NCBI GenBank assembly: GCA_900753095.1
Contig: CAADXT010000023.1
Span: forward strand, 1 to 23,713
Source of the DNA: Eggerthellaceae bacterium
GTDB lineage: Bacteria > Actinomycetota > Coriobacteriia > Coriobacteriales > Eggerthellaceae
DNA: 23,713 nt
Direction: 5' to 3'
Of the stretch, positions 5,727 to 14,900 are shown in pieces; positions within the stretch are counted from its first letter, which is position 1, and each line of letters starts with the position of its first letter. The notes under the pieces were generated by a model. The model was not told the origin of the DNA, searched no databases, and worked only from the letters and a program-made list of their open reading frames with translations. A program made the position numbers and the translations under genes.

Positions 5727-6323
5727 TTGAACGCACACGTACGTAACTGCGCAAGTGGCATGATCGCCTTTGCGGCTGCTTCTGCGGCTTTCCCGGTATG
5801 CGCGTTCGCTGACGAAGGAGCAGGAATCAACGCAATTCTTCCTCAGATGGATGAATTCATTCCCATGCTCGTCGCCTTCATCATCTTGTGGATCGTCCTT
5901 GCCAAGTTTGGCTGGCCTCTGTTCGAGGGCATGCTGAACAAGCGTGAGGAAACGATCAAGAACTCTTTGGAGAAGTCTGAAGAGGCACGACAGGAAAGCG
6001 AACGACTGCTGGCTGAGTATCGTGAGCAGCTCGAGGGTGCTAAGACCCAGGCTCAGCAGATCCTCAACAATGCCAAGCTCTCCGGCGATGCTCTTGAGAA
6101 GGAGATCACCGCTAAGGCTCAGGCAGAGGCAGATGCCATTGTCGACAAGGCTCGTGCGCAAATCGAGCAGGAGAAGGAAAATGCCATCAAGGAGCTTCAG
6201 GCTTCCATGGCAGACACTTCTATTGCCGTTGCATCTCGCCTGATCGGTGAGGATTTCAGCGACGATGAGCACCGTAAGCTCATTGAGCGCTACGTGAAAG
6301 AGGCAGGTAGTCTAAATGGCTAA
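5727..6323 (+). CDS. atpF: ATP synthase Fo subunit b
   Basis: This 198-residue protein is the peripheral stalk subunit. A membrane helix at about residues 44-63 (PMLVAFIILWIVLAKFGWP) is followed by a long charged, Ala/Glu/Lys-rich coiled coil (about 70-170) that dimerises and reaches subunit delta. It is longer than the usual 155-175 residues because about 30 residues precede the expected start. This extension has a hydrophobic core and the ending AFPVCAFADEG, which looks like a cleavable signal peptide. The start is TTG 5727, with AAGGAGG at 5712-5718 (8 nt spacing); no other start gives a ribosome-binding site. The end overlaps atpH by 8 nt, implying coupled translation. Confidence 0.93.
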   Translation: MNAHVRNCASGMIAFAAASAAFPVCAFADEGAGINAILPQMDEFIPMLVAFIILWIVLAKFGWPLFEGMLNKREETIKNSLEKSEEARQESERLLAEYREQLEGAKTQAQQILNNAKLSGDALEKEITAKAQAEADAIVDKARAQIEQEKENAIKELQASMADTSIAVASRLIGEDFSDDEHRKLIERYVKEAGSLNG

Positions 6324-6888
6324 TCGTCTTGTCATCAATGAAACGATTGCAGCCTACGCCAACGCTGCCATCGATGGCGCTAACGCCACCGGCGGTCGTG
6401 ACGCTGTCGTCGAGGTTCGCAACCAGATGCGCCAGATCCTCGGGTTCATGGCAACCAACATCGATCTACGTCTCTCGTTGGACAACGAGGCTTACACTGC
6501 TGAAGAGCGCCAGGCGCTTGCCAGCAACGTGTTCGATGGCTATCACCCGGTGGTCGTAGAGCTTCTTGGAGTTATGGCTTCTCGCTGTGACGCTGCGCTG
6601 TTCCGCCGCGTTGTAGCTCAGTACGAAGAGCTCATCGAGAAAAAGCTGAACTTCAACGTTGTTGATGTGACGACGGTTGTTGAACTTGATGACAACCTGC
6701 GAACCGTAATTACCAATAAGGCCGAATCTGATCTGGGTCGCGACTGTGTTCTCGTAGAGCACATCGATCCATCTATCCAGGGCGGCATTATCATGAGCAC
6801 CAGCGGCCGTTATGTCGATGCGAGTGTCCGCTCGCAGTTCGACAAGGCTCGCATCGCTCTTAAAAAGAAAGATGGAGGTGAATGCTAG
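6316..6888 (+). CDS. atpH: ATP synthase F1 subunit delta
   Basis: This 190-residue soluble subunit links the top of F1 to the b-subunit stalk. The N-terminal helical domain covers about residues 1-110. The C-terminal signature, 'DPSIQGGIIMSTSGRYVDASVRSQFDKAR' in pattern, is split here as DPSIQGGIIM (about 150-159) and YVDASVRSQFDKARI (about 166-180). It is a little longer than the roughly 178-residue norm. ATG 6316 lies inside the end of atpF (8-nt overlap), and its own end overlaps or touches atpA, so it is embedded in a translationally coupled chain. Confidence 0.93.
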   Translation: MANRLVINETIAAYANAAIDGANATGGRDAVVEVRNQMRQILGFMATNIDLRLSLDNEAYTAEERQALASNVFDGYHPVVVELLGVMASRCDAALFRRVVAQYEELIEKKLNFNVVDVTTVVELDDNLRTVITNKAESDLGRDCVLVEHIDPSIQGGIIMSTSGRYVDASVRSQFDKARIALKKKDGGEC

Positions 6889-8447
6889 TGACTGAAATCA
6901 CCGCACAGTCTATCGACGCCGCACTGCGCAAGCAGCTCGACGCCATCAATACCAGCGTTGAGTCTCGCGAGACCGGCACGGTTGTACAAATTGGCGACGG
7001 TATTGCGCGTATCGACGGCCTTAAGGGTGCGATGTCTGGCGAGCTTCTTGAGTTCGTCGCTTCCGATGGACGTATCGTTTCCGGTTTGGTGCAGAACCTC
7101 GAAGAAGAAGAGGTTGGCGCCGTACTCCTCGGTGACGTCACCGCAATTAAGGAAAACGACCAGGTCCGTACCACTGGCAAGATTCTTGAGGTTCCTGTTG
7201 GCAAGGCTATGCTCGGCCGCGTTGTTAACGTGCTCGGTCAGCCTATCGACGGCAAGGGCCCCATTGAGACCACTGCTACCCGCCCGGTAGAGTTCAAGGC
7301 TCCCGGCGTTCATGAGCGTCAGCCTGTTGAAGAGCCGATGCAGACCGGTATCCTCGCTGTTGACTCCATGATTCCGATTGGCCGTGGCCAGCGCGAACTT
7401 ATCATTGGCGACCGTCAGACCGGTAAGACCTCTATTGCCGTTGATGCAATCATCAACCAAAAGGGCAAGGGCATGGTCTGCGTGTACGTTGCCGTAGGCC
7501 AGAAGGCTTCCACCGTTTCCGGTATCGTTGAGACCCTCGAGCGCTTTGGCGCTATGGAGTACACCATCGTTGTTGCTGCTACGGCATCCGATCCTGCTCC
7601 TCTGCAGTACATGGCTCCTATGGTTGGTGCTGCAATGGGCGAGTACTTCATGTACAACGGCGAAGACGGCAAGCCCGCTAACGCTGAGAACCCCGGCGGT
7701 CACGTACTCTGCATCTACGACGACCTCACTAAGCAGGCCGTTGCTTACCGTCAGATGTCCTTGACCCTGCATCGTCCTCCCGGACGCGAAGCATATCCTG
7801 GCGACATCTTCTACCTGCATTCTCGCCTGCTCGAGCGTGCATGTAAGCTCTCCGACGAGAACGGTGCTGGCTCTCTTACTGCACTGCCTATCATCGAGAC
7901 CCAGGCTGGCGACGTTGGTGCGTTCATTCCTACGAACGTTATCTCCATTACCGACGGTCAGATTTACCTCACCACCGACCTGTTCTATCAGGGCCAGCGT
8001 CCTGCTGTTAACGTAGGTATCTCCGTATCCCGCGTTGGCGGCTCCGCTCAGGTGAAGTCCATGAAGTCCGTTGCTGGTACGCTGCGCCTTGACCTCGCTG
8101 CATATCGCGAGCTCGCTGCGTTCACCCAGTTCGGTTCCGACCTGGACGCTGCAACCCAGCAGCAGCTTACCCGCGGTGCTGCAATGACCGAGCTTCTCAA
8201 GCAGGGTCGTTACACCCCGATGTCCGTTGAAGACCAGGCTACCGCTATCTGGGCTGGCGCTCATGGCTACCTGGACGATGTACCGGTTAAGAGCATTGTT
8301 CGCTTCCGCGGCGAGATGCTTGATTACCTGCATCACTCCGGCAATGGCGTTATGGACAAGCTTGCTGAGGCAAAGAAGTTCACCGACGAAGTAGAGGCTG
8401 AACTGAATGTCGCCATTCCGGCATTCAAGGCTCAGTTCATCGCGTAA
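6888..8447 (+). CDS. atpA: ATP synthase F1 subunit alpha
   Basis: This non-catalytic nucleotide-binding subunit of the F1 hexamer has 519 residues from GTG 6888, or 521 from ATG 6882. Walker A is GDRQTGKT (residues 174-181 from the GTG). The arginine finger that completes the beta active site is R382 in SVSRVGGSAQ. Compared with other alpha subunits there is an insertion of about 11 residues (GKPANAENPGG) just before the Walker B strand LCIYDDL. The start is ambiguous: GGAGG at 6874-6878 is 9 nt from the GTG but only 3 nt from the ATG, so the GTG is preferred; it overlaps the atpH stop in TAGTG. A 503-515 residue length is usual. Confidence 0.96.
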   Translation: MTEITAQSIDAALRKQLDAINTSVESRETGTVVQIGDGIARIDGLKGAMSGELLEFVASDGRIVSGLVQNLEEEEVGAVLLGDVTAIKENDQVRTTGKILEVPVGKAMLGRVVNVLGQPIDGKGPIETTATRPVEFKAPGVHERQPVEEPMQTGILAVDSMIPIGRGQRELIIGDRQTGKTSIAVDAIINQKGKGMVCVYVAVGQKASTVSGIVETLERFGAMEYTIVVAATASDPAPLQYMAPMVGAAMGEYFMYNGEDGKPANAENPGGHVLCIYDDLTKQAVAYRQMSLTLHRPPGREAYPGDIFYLHSRLLERACKLSDENGAGSLTALPIIETQAGDVGAFIPTNVISITDGQIYLTTDLFYQGQRPAVNVGISVSRVGGSAQVKSMKSVAGTLRLDLAAYRELAAFTQFGSDLDAATQQQLTRGAAMTELLKQGRYTPMSVEDQATAIWAGAHGYLDDVPVKSIVRFRGEMLDYLHHSGNGVMDKLAEAKKFTDEVEAELNVAIPAFKAQFIA

Positions 8448-8458
8448 GGTAGGTCACT

Positions 8459-9379
8459 ATGCCCAACCTTCACGATATTGAAAGGCGAATCAAGTCCGTC
8501 GAATCGACGAAGCAGATCACGCATACCATGCAGATGGTTGCAGCTGCGAAAATCCGTCATTCGACCGAGCGTGTCGAAGCTGCCACGCCTTATGGCGAGG
8601 CTGTGAAGGAGATGCTGGCCAACATCGCACGCATGGGCGGTACTACTGCACCGCTCACGCAGGCACACGACGAGGTTAAGAAGACCCTTATTGTGGTCAT
8701 CGCCTCCGACCGTGGTCTGGCTGGCGGCTTCAATTCCAGCGTGCTTCGTCGTGCCGAGCAGATCATGAAGGAGCGTAAGGCAGAGGGCAAGGAGGTCGCT
8801 GTTGCCGCTTGCGGTAAGAAGGCGATCGGCTACTTCAAGTATCGTGGCATCGATACGGTACTTGCCTTCCGCGACCTGTCCGCCGATCCTCGCGTCGAAG
8901 AGTCCGATGCTCTTGCAGACTATGCAATCGAGCATTTCCTCTCCGGCGATATTGATGAGGTAGTCGTTCTTTACAACCATGCGAAGAACGCAGGTGAGCA
9001 GGTTCTGATCCAGCAGCCTCTGTTGCCGGTAGACCCGAAGGCATTCCTCCCCAAGGGCGAGGGATTCGTCAAGGGCGGCGGCATCACCGAGCCGACTCCC
9101 GACAACCCCGATCTTCCGGGTGCTGTCGATTACGAGCCGAGCGAGGAAGATGTTCTGGATCACTTCCTTCCCGAGTATATTGCAGGCCACTTCTACTATA
9201 TGCTCATCGACTCAGCAGCAGCTGAGCAGGCTGCTCGTCGCAACGCTATGAAGAATGCGACGGACAACGCCAATGACATGATTGAGACCCTCAACCGTGT
9301 CTACAACCGTGTACGTCAAGGCGCTATTACGACCGAGATCAACGAGATCGTCGGTGGCGCCGCAGCTTTGGAGGACTAA
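8459..9379 (+). CDS. atpG: ATP synthase F1 subunit gamma
   Basis: This 306-residue central rotor shaft runs through the alpha/beta hexamer and sits on the c-ring. The N-terminal coiled-coil helix (HDIERRIKSVESTKQITHTM) and the C-terminal helix pairing with it (MKNATDNANDMIETLNRVYN, then TTEINEIVGGAAA) are both intact. The middle Rossmann-like domain has the DRGLAGGFNSSV motif near residue 85. A Pro/Glu/Gly-rich stretch around residues 195-225 accounts for its being 10-20 residues longer than the norm, as in other actinobacterial gammas. ATG 8459 follows AAGGTAGGT (8446-8454). The stop abuts the atpD start directly. Confidence 0.96.
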   Translation: MPNLHDIERRIKSVESTKQITHTMQMVAAAKIRHSTERVEAATPYGEAVKEMLANIARMGGTTAPLTQAHDEVKKTLIVVIASDRGLAGGFNSSVLRRAEQIMKERKAEGKEVAVAACGKKAIGYFKYRGIDTVLAFRDLSADPRVEESDALADYAIEHFLSGDIDEVVVLYNHAKNAGEQVLIQQPLLPVDPKAFLPKGEGFVKGGGITEPTPDNPDLPGAVDYEPSEEDVLDHFLPEYIAGHFYYMLIDSAAAEQAARRNAMKNATDNANDMIETLNRVYNRVRQGAITTEINEIVGGAAALED

Positions 9380-10825
9380 ATGGCTGAAGAAACCAATACT
9401 GCTTCTGCGGCCACGCAGGGTTCCATCGGACACATTGTCCGTATCGTTGGCCCTGTTGTCGACGTTGAGTTTGCTCCGGATAATATGCCGGCAATCTACA
9501 ACGCCTTGACCGTGAAAGCTACTACCCCCGCGGGCGACATCGATGTCGTTCTCGAGGTTCAGATGCACCTCCCTGGTGACCTGGTTCGCTCCGTTGCCAT
9601 GTCGTCTACCGACGGCTTGGTACGTGGCCTGCCTGTACAGGACACCGGTGCACCTATGAAGATGCCCGTAGGTCCTGAGACCCTCGGCCGCATCTGGAAC
9701 GTTATGGGCCAGCCCGTTGACGGCATGCCCATGCCCGACGTTAAGCAGTGGGCACCCATCCATCGCCCTGCACCCGCTTACGAAGAGCTCGTTAACAAGA
9801 CCGAGATCTTCGAAACCGGCATTAAGGTTATCGACCTTATCCAGCCCTTCATCAAGGGTGGTAAGACCGGTCTGTTCGGCGGCGCAGGCGTTGGTAAGAC
9901 CGTTATCATTCAGGAGCTCATCAACAACCTGGCTCAGGAGCATGGTGGTACGTCCGTATTCACCGGCGTTGGCGAGCGTACTCGTGAGGGTACCGACCTG
10001 TTCCTCGAAATGACCGATGCTGGCGTTATCAACAAGACCTGCCTAGTTTACGGTCAGATGAATGAGCCTCCGGGAGCTCGTCTTCGCGTCGGCCTGTGCG
10101 GCCTGACCGAGGCAGAGTACTTCCGTGACCAGGGTCAGGATGTTCTGCTGTTCATCGACAACATTTTCCGCTTTACCCAGGCAGGTTCTGAGGTATCCGC
10201 ACTTCTTGGCCGTATGCCTTCCGCTGTAGGCTATCAGCCCACCCTCGCTACCGAGATGGGCGACCTCCAGGAGCGCATTACCTCCACGAAGACCGGTTCC
10301 ATTACGTCCGTACAGGCCGTATACGTTCCCGCCGACGACTTGACCGACCCCGCGCCGGCCACGACGTTCACCCACCTCGACGCTAAGACGGTTCTTAACC
10401 GTTCCATCGCCGAAATGGGCATCTATCCTGCTGTTGACCCGCTGGAGTCTAGCTCTCGCGCTCTCGATCCCGAGATCGTCGGCGAAGAGCACTACCGCGT
10501 TGCTGTTGGCGTTCAGGAGATCCTGCAGAACTACAAGGACCTTCAGGACATCATCGCAATTCTGGGTATGGACGAGCTCACGGAAGATCAGAAGGTCATC
10601 GTTAACCGCGCACGTAAGGTGCAGCAGTTCCTCGGCCAGAACTTCCATGTTGCTAAGCAGTTCACCGGCCAGGATGGCGTTTACGTAAAGATGGAGGACA
10701 CCGTTCGCTCCTTCGACGAGATCCTCAAGGGCAACTGCGACCATATCCCCGAGGTTTGCTTCCGTACCACCGGTTCTATCGAGGATGTTTACGCAGCCTA
10801 CGAGAAGCTTCAGGCAGAGGAGTAA
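9380..10825 (+). CDS. atpD: ATP synthase F1 subunit beta
   Basis: This 481-residue catalytic subunit synthesises or hydrolyses ATP at the alpha/beta interfaces. Walker A is GGAGVGKT (167-174). The GVGERTREG motif contains the catalytic glutamate, Walker B is VLLFIDNIFRFTQAG, and the C-terminal lever reads DELTEDQ in place of the common DELSEED. It is slightly longer than the 460-475 norm through a short Ala/Thr-rich N-terminus. ATG 9380 follows the atpG stop (TAAATG) with no gap and uses the GGAGG inside the atpG end as ribosome-binding site, so the two are translated in tandem. Confidence 0.98.
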   Translation: MAEETNTASAATQGSIGHIVRIVGPVVDVEFAPDNMPAIYNALTVKATTPAGDIDVVLEVQMHLPGDLVRSVAMSSTDGLVRGLPVQDTGAPMKMPVGPETLGRIWNVMGQPVDGMPMPDVKQWAPIHRPAPAYEELVNKTEIFETGIKVIDLIQPFIKGGKTGLFGGAGVGKTVIIQELINNLAQEHGGTSVFTGVGERTREGTDLFLEMTDAGVINKTCLVYGQMNEPPGARLRVGLCGLTEAEYFRDQGQDVLLFIDNIFRFTQAGSEVSALLGRMPSAVGYQPTLATEMGDLQERITSTKTGSITSVQAVYVPADDLTDPAPATTFTHLDAKTVLNRSIAEMGIYPAVDPLESSSRALDPEIVGEEHYRVAVGVQEILQNYKDLQDIIAILGMDELTEDQKVIVNRARKVQQFLGQNFHVAKQFTGQDGVYVKMEDTVRSFDEILKGNCDHIPEVCFRTTGSIEDVYAAYEKLQAEE

Positions 10826-10828
10826 ACC

Positions 10829-11257
10829 ATGTCGGTGATCAGGTGTGATGTCGTAGCAAAGAACAAGGTGCTCTTCTCAGGTGAGCTCTACAATGTCATG
10901 GTTCCCGGCACCGAAGGTGAACTGGGTATCATGGAAAACCATGAGCCATTTGTATCCGCCCTTAAGGACGGCGTCATCTGGGCCCGCACCCAGCAGGAGG
11001 GCGGCGAAGTTTTGAGCGCTGCCATCATGGGTGGTTATGTCCAGGTGCTGAAGGACCGCGTCATCGTTATTTGCGACAAGACGCGCCAGATCAAGCGCAT
11101 CAACGTCGACAGGCTTAACCAGGATATCCCTGTGCTTGAAGAGAAGATCGCTAACCTCAGCGAGTCGAGCATCGTATCTCGCTCTCTTCTGACGCGTAAG
11201 CTGCGCTGGTGTAAGGTTCAGCTTGCTGCAAAGGAAAAGGAAGACCAGTACGTGTAA
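10829..11257 (+). CDS. atpC: ATP synthase F1 subunit epsilon
   Basis: This 142-residue protein has an N-terminal beta-sandwich (about residues 1-90, with VPGTEGELGIMENHEP at about 26-41) and a C-terminal helical hairpin rich in Lys, Arg and Glu. The subunit joins gamma to the c-ring and can inhibit ATP hydrolysis through its C-terminal helices. The start at ATG 10829 lies 3 nt after the atpD stop, with GCAGAGGAG upstream. It ends the operon and is followed 51 nt later by a strong terminator. Length is typical (130-140). Confidence 0.95.
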   Translation: MSVIRCDVVAKNKVLFSGELYNVMVPGTEGELGIMENHEPFVSALKDGVIWARTQQEGGEVLSAAIMGGYVQVLKDRVIVICDKTRQIKRINVDRLNQDIPVLEEKIANLSESSIVSRSLLTRKLRWCKVQLAAKEKEDQYV

Positions 11258-11308
11258 GGATCATCCACGATTACCTTCAGTTGGTTTTTCTGATCTGTGC
11301 CAGAATTG

Positions 11309-11337
11309 AAAAGGCGACCCTACGGGGTCGCCTTTTT
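11309..11337 (+). terminator. Intrinsic terminator of the atp operon
   Basis: AAAAGGCGACCC (11309-11320), loop TACG, then GGGTCGCC (11325-11332) and TTTTT. The 8-bp GC-rich stem plus A-T extension, with A-tract before and T-run after, is a textbook bidirectional terminator. Confidence 0.95.
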
Positions 11338-11339
11338 CT

Positions 11340-11966
11340 TTGTCTGAGTCTGCTGAACAGGCGATGGGGAATGTCTCCCTTCGACACATAGCAATAGGGC
11401 TGCTACCTTAGTTCTCTCCTGTCGCTGGCTAAGCGCTTTCCTCGCGTGAGTTGAGGCGTGATGCTTTTGCTGTGGACTAGCAAGAAGCTTGTAATGCATT
11501 CTCGTTTTCGAGAATGCATCTAATCCAGGGCTTTCATGCCAATATTTGTTCGAAATGCATGCTCTTAAAGCAATTTGCGGCAAGTTTTGCTCCTTATGCA
11601 TGCTATTTCGCAGAAAACGATCGATTGGGAATACATAGAGTGGAAATCTTGCCATAACAGGCTACTTCTCGGCGAAAAGGAAGCTGAGGGAATGCATTTC
11701 GCGTAAAACCTGTCATTGCACATGAGGGCCTTCCGCATTGCATCTTCGCATTTCTAAAAGACTCGCTCCTTCTTGCCAAAGGATAATCTTTTGGATAAAA
11801 GCAAGGTTCCTGCATTTGAAAAGCCGATCAGGCTCGTTGTTCATACCGTAGCCATCAAGTGTTGTTGTTTTCGTTTCAATGGTGATGCGCCTTGTATTCG
11901 ATGGCACAATAGGGGCGATAAGTGTTTCGAGGTTGCGCAGTTTTGCGCACAGCATAGGAGACGTAC
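11340..11966. other. Gene-free region between atpC and dnaE with ATGCAT cluster
   Basis: About 630 bp, more AT-rich than the coding DNA, with no convincing gene on either strand. It holds five ATGCAT palindromes (11494, 11514, 11555, 11596, 11692), two of them inside a perfect 11-bp hairpin at 11494-11519. There is also a stretch at 11679-11703 resembling the inverted-repeat arm at 16343. A small hairpin of two TGCGCA palindromes (11934-11949) lies just before the dnaE ribosome-binding site. I could not place a clear promoter for dnaE. Confidence 0.5.
11494..11519. repeat. Perfect hairpin of two ATGCAT-bearing arms
   Basis: ATGCATTCTCG (11494-11504), loop TTTT, CGAGAATGCAT (11509-11519). The stem is 11 bp and perfect. 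No T-run follows, so an operator, a structured RNA or a mobile repeat is more likely than a terminator. Confidence 0.6.
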
Positions 11967-14900
11967 ATGGCATTTGCTCACTTACACTGCCACACTGAGT
12001 ATTCCTTGCTTGATGGCGCTACCCATATCTATGACATGGTTAAGCGCGCTGCCGATTTGGGAATGCCTGCAGTGGCCATTACCGACCATGGCGTTATGTC
12101 GGGCGTTCCCGAGCTCGACGAAGCTTGCCGCAAGGTGAAGAAGGAGACTGGCAAATGGGTTAAGCCTATTTTCGGTTGCGAGATCTACTTCACTACCGAT
12201 AGCGAGCTCAAGAAGCAGAAGCAGAAACTTCACCATATGATTCTGTTGGCCAAGAACAACACGGGTTATCACAACCTGTTGAAGCTGGTCAGCGAATCGC
12301 ACGTCGACAACTTCTACTATCGTCCGCGCACCACGTTCGAGATGTTGGAGAAGTACTCCGAGGGTATCATCGCCACCAGCGCTTGCATTGCGGGCATTAT
12401 CCCGCGCTGCATCGACGACGGCGCATTTGCCGAGGCGAAGGAATGGGCGCAGAAGTTCGCCTCGCTTTACGAGCCGGGCGATTTCTACATCGAGCTGCAG
12501 GATCAGGGCATTACCACCAATGCCGGCATGTCTCAGTACGAGATGAACTGCAAGCTTACTCAGCTGGCTAACGAGCTGGGCTTGCAGACCATCGCCACAA
12601 ACGACTTCCATTACCTTACCCAGGAAGACGCTATGGCGCAGGACATCATGCTGTGCATTGGCACTAACGCCACCATCACGCAGGAAAAGCGCTTCAAGTT
12701 CCCGAACGACCAGTTCTACATGAAGACCGAGGAAGAGATGCGCGCGGCGCTGAAAGACTTCCCGGAAGCTTGCGATAATACGGTGCTGCTCGCCGAAAAG
12801 TGCAACGTGGAGCTTGAGCGAGATGAGATTTTGCCTCGCTTCCCGCTGCCTGAAGGCTATACCGAGGAAAAGCTCTTCCGCGAGGAATGCGAGAACGGCC
12901 TGGAGCGTCGTTACGGGCCCGATTGGCGCAATGTCGTAATCGCCGACAACACCGGTAAGGAAAAGTCGGTTCTTGAGCAATACGAATACGAGGCTGACAT
13001 TATCGTTCAGCAGGGCTTCCCGGCCTACTTCCTTATTGTCCAGGAGTATATCCGTTGGGCCCGCGAAAACGGCATCGGCGTAGGCCCTGGCCGTGGTTCG
13101 GCGGCAGGCTCGCTGTGCACGTATGCCATGGGCATCACCGACCTCGACCCCATTAAAAACGGCTTGATGTTCGAACGCTTCCTGAACCCGGAACGTGTGG
13201 AGATGCCCGATATCGACGTCGACTTCGACGATCAGCATCGTCAGGATGTTATCGAGCATATCCGCGAGTTCTACGGCGAAGACCATGTGGCGGGCGTAAT
13301 CACCTTCGGTAAGCTGCAGGCGAAAAACGCTGTGCGCGATGCTGCGCGTGTGCTGGACTACCCCTATGCCGTGGGCGACCGCATCTGCAAGCTTATCGGC
13401 GGCGAGCTTGGCATCACCATCGATGGCGCGCTGGAAACAAACCCCGATCTTAAAAAGGCGTACGACACCGAAGAAGATGTTAAGCGCGTAATCGACGCTG
13501 CGAAGTCCATCGAAGGGCACGTGCGCGGCGAGGGCGTGCACGCCTGCGCTACCATCATCTGCCGCGACCCCATGAGCGACCATGTTCCCATGAAGCGCGA
13601 TACCAAGGGCGGCGGCATCATCACCCAATACGATGGCCATTACACGCCTGACCTGGGCTTGCTGAAGATGGACTTCCTTGGCTTGCGCACTTTGGGCGTG
13701 CTCTCCCGCGCCTGCAACAACATCGCGGCCACCACGGGCGAAAAGCTCGTCCCCGAAGAGATTCCGATCGAAGACGAAAAGGCGTTTGCCTTGATGCGCG
13801 GCGAGCTGCGAAAGAACGGCATGCCGCTTAACATGGACGGTCTGTTCCAGGTTGAGGGTGCCCTGTATGTAAGCTTGTTCGCCCAGATTCCGCCAGAGCG
13901 CTTTTCCGACGTCGTAGCTTCCATCGCACTTAACCGCCCGGGCCCGTTGGAGTCCGGCATGGTCGAGGACTACGTGAAGGTTGTTCAGGGCAAGAGCCCC
14001 GTTCACTACTACGATGAGCGCCTGCGCCCCATCCTGGAAGAAACCTACGGCACCATGGTTTACCAGGAACAGATCATGCAGGTTTCCATGGTTATGAGTG
14101 GTTTCTCTGCCGGCAAGGCAGATAAGCTGCGTAAGGCAATGGGCAAGAAGAAGCTCGACGTTATGCGCGAGCTTCAGGAAGACTGGAACACCGGCGCCGT
14201 TGAGAACGGCTATTCGCTCGATATTGCCAAGGAAATCTGGGAAGACGCTGAGAAGTTCGCAAAGTACGCGTTCAACAAGTCGCACTCTGCTGCATACGCG
14301 TTGCTGGTTATGCGCACGGCATACCTGAAGGCGCATTACCCCAACGAATACATGGCGGCCGTGCTGTCCAGCTACATGGGCAACAACGATCGCCTTATCA
14401 AGTACATCGCAAGCTGCAACCGCAGCGGCATCCCAGTGCTGCCGCCGGACGTGAACTCTTCGAACCTTGAGTTCACGCCGCTGGAGGAGGGCATCCGCTT
14501 CGGCCTGGCCGGCGTCCGCGGTGTGGGCGAGAAGGTTGCGCAGTGCATCATCGACGAGCGCGAGAAGAACGGCGAGTTCACCTCGCTCCATGATTTCGTG
14601 AACCGCGTCGACTCCACCGCGTACAACCGCAAAACGCTTGAGGCGCTGGTGAAGTCGGGTGCATTCGACTCCACGGGCTACACCCGCAAGCAGTTGATGT
14701 ACTTTATCGACGAAACCCCGCTTCTGGAAAGCGCAGCGAAGCGCCAGAAGGATAAAGCGGCTGGTCAGCTTGATATGTTCAGCATGTTCTCAAGCGTTGA
14801 CGAGAGCTTCAAGGAAGACATTCCCGAGCCCGATGGCGTTGAGTGGGACAAGAAAACGCTGCTGGCCTTCGAGAAAGACATCTTGAAGATGTACGTTTCC

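Noticed and set aside
11320..11655. - strand open frame in the atpC-dnaE gap
   Set aside because: It begins in repeat-rich AT-rich DNA, runs through the atp terminator, and shows no family resemblance or ribosome-binding site.
11982..14591. Long open frame on the - strand opposite dnaE (869 codons)
   Set aside because: It mirrors the codon structure of dnaE, has no recognisable domain or ribosome-binding site, and dnaE is certain.
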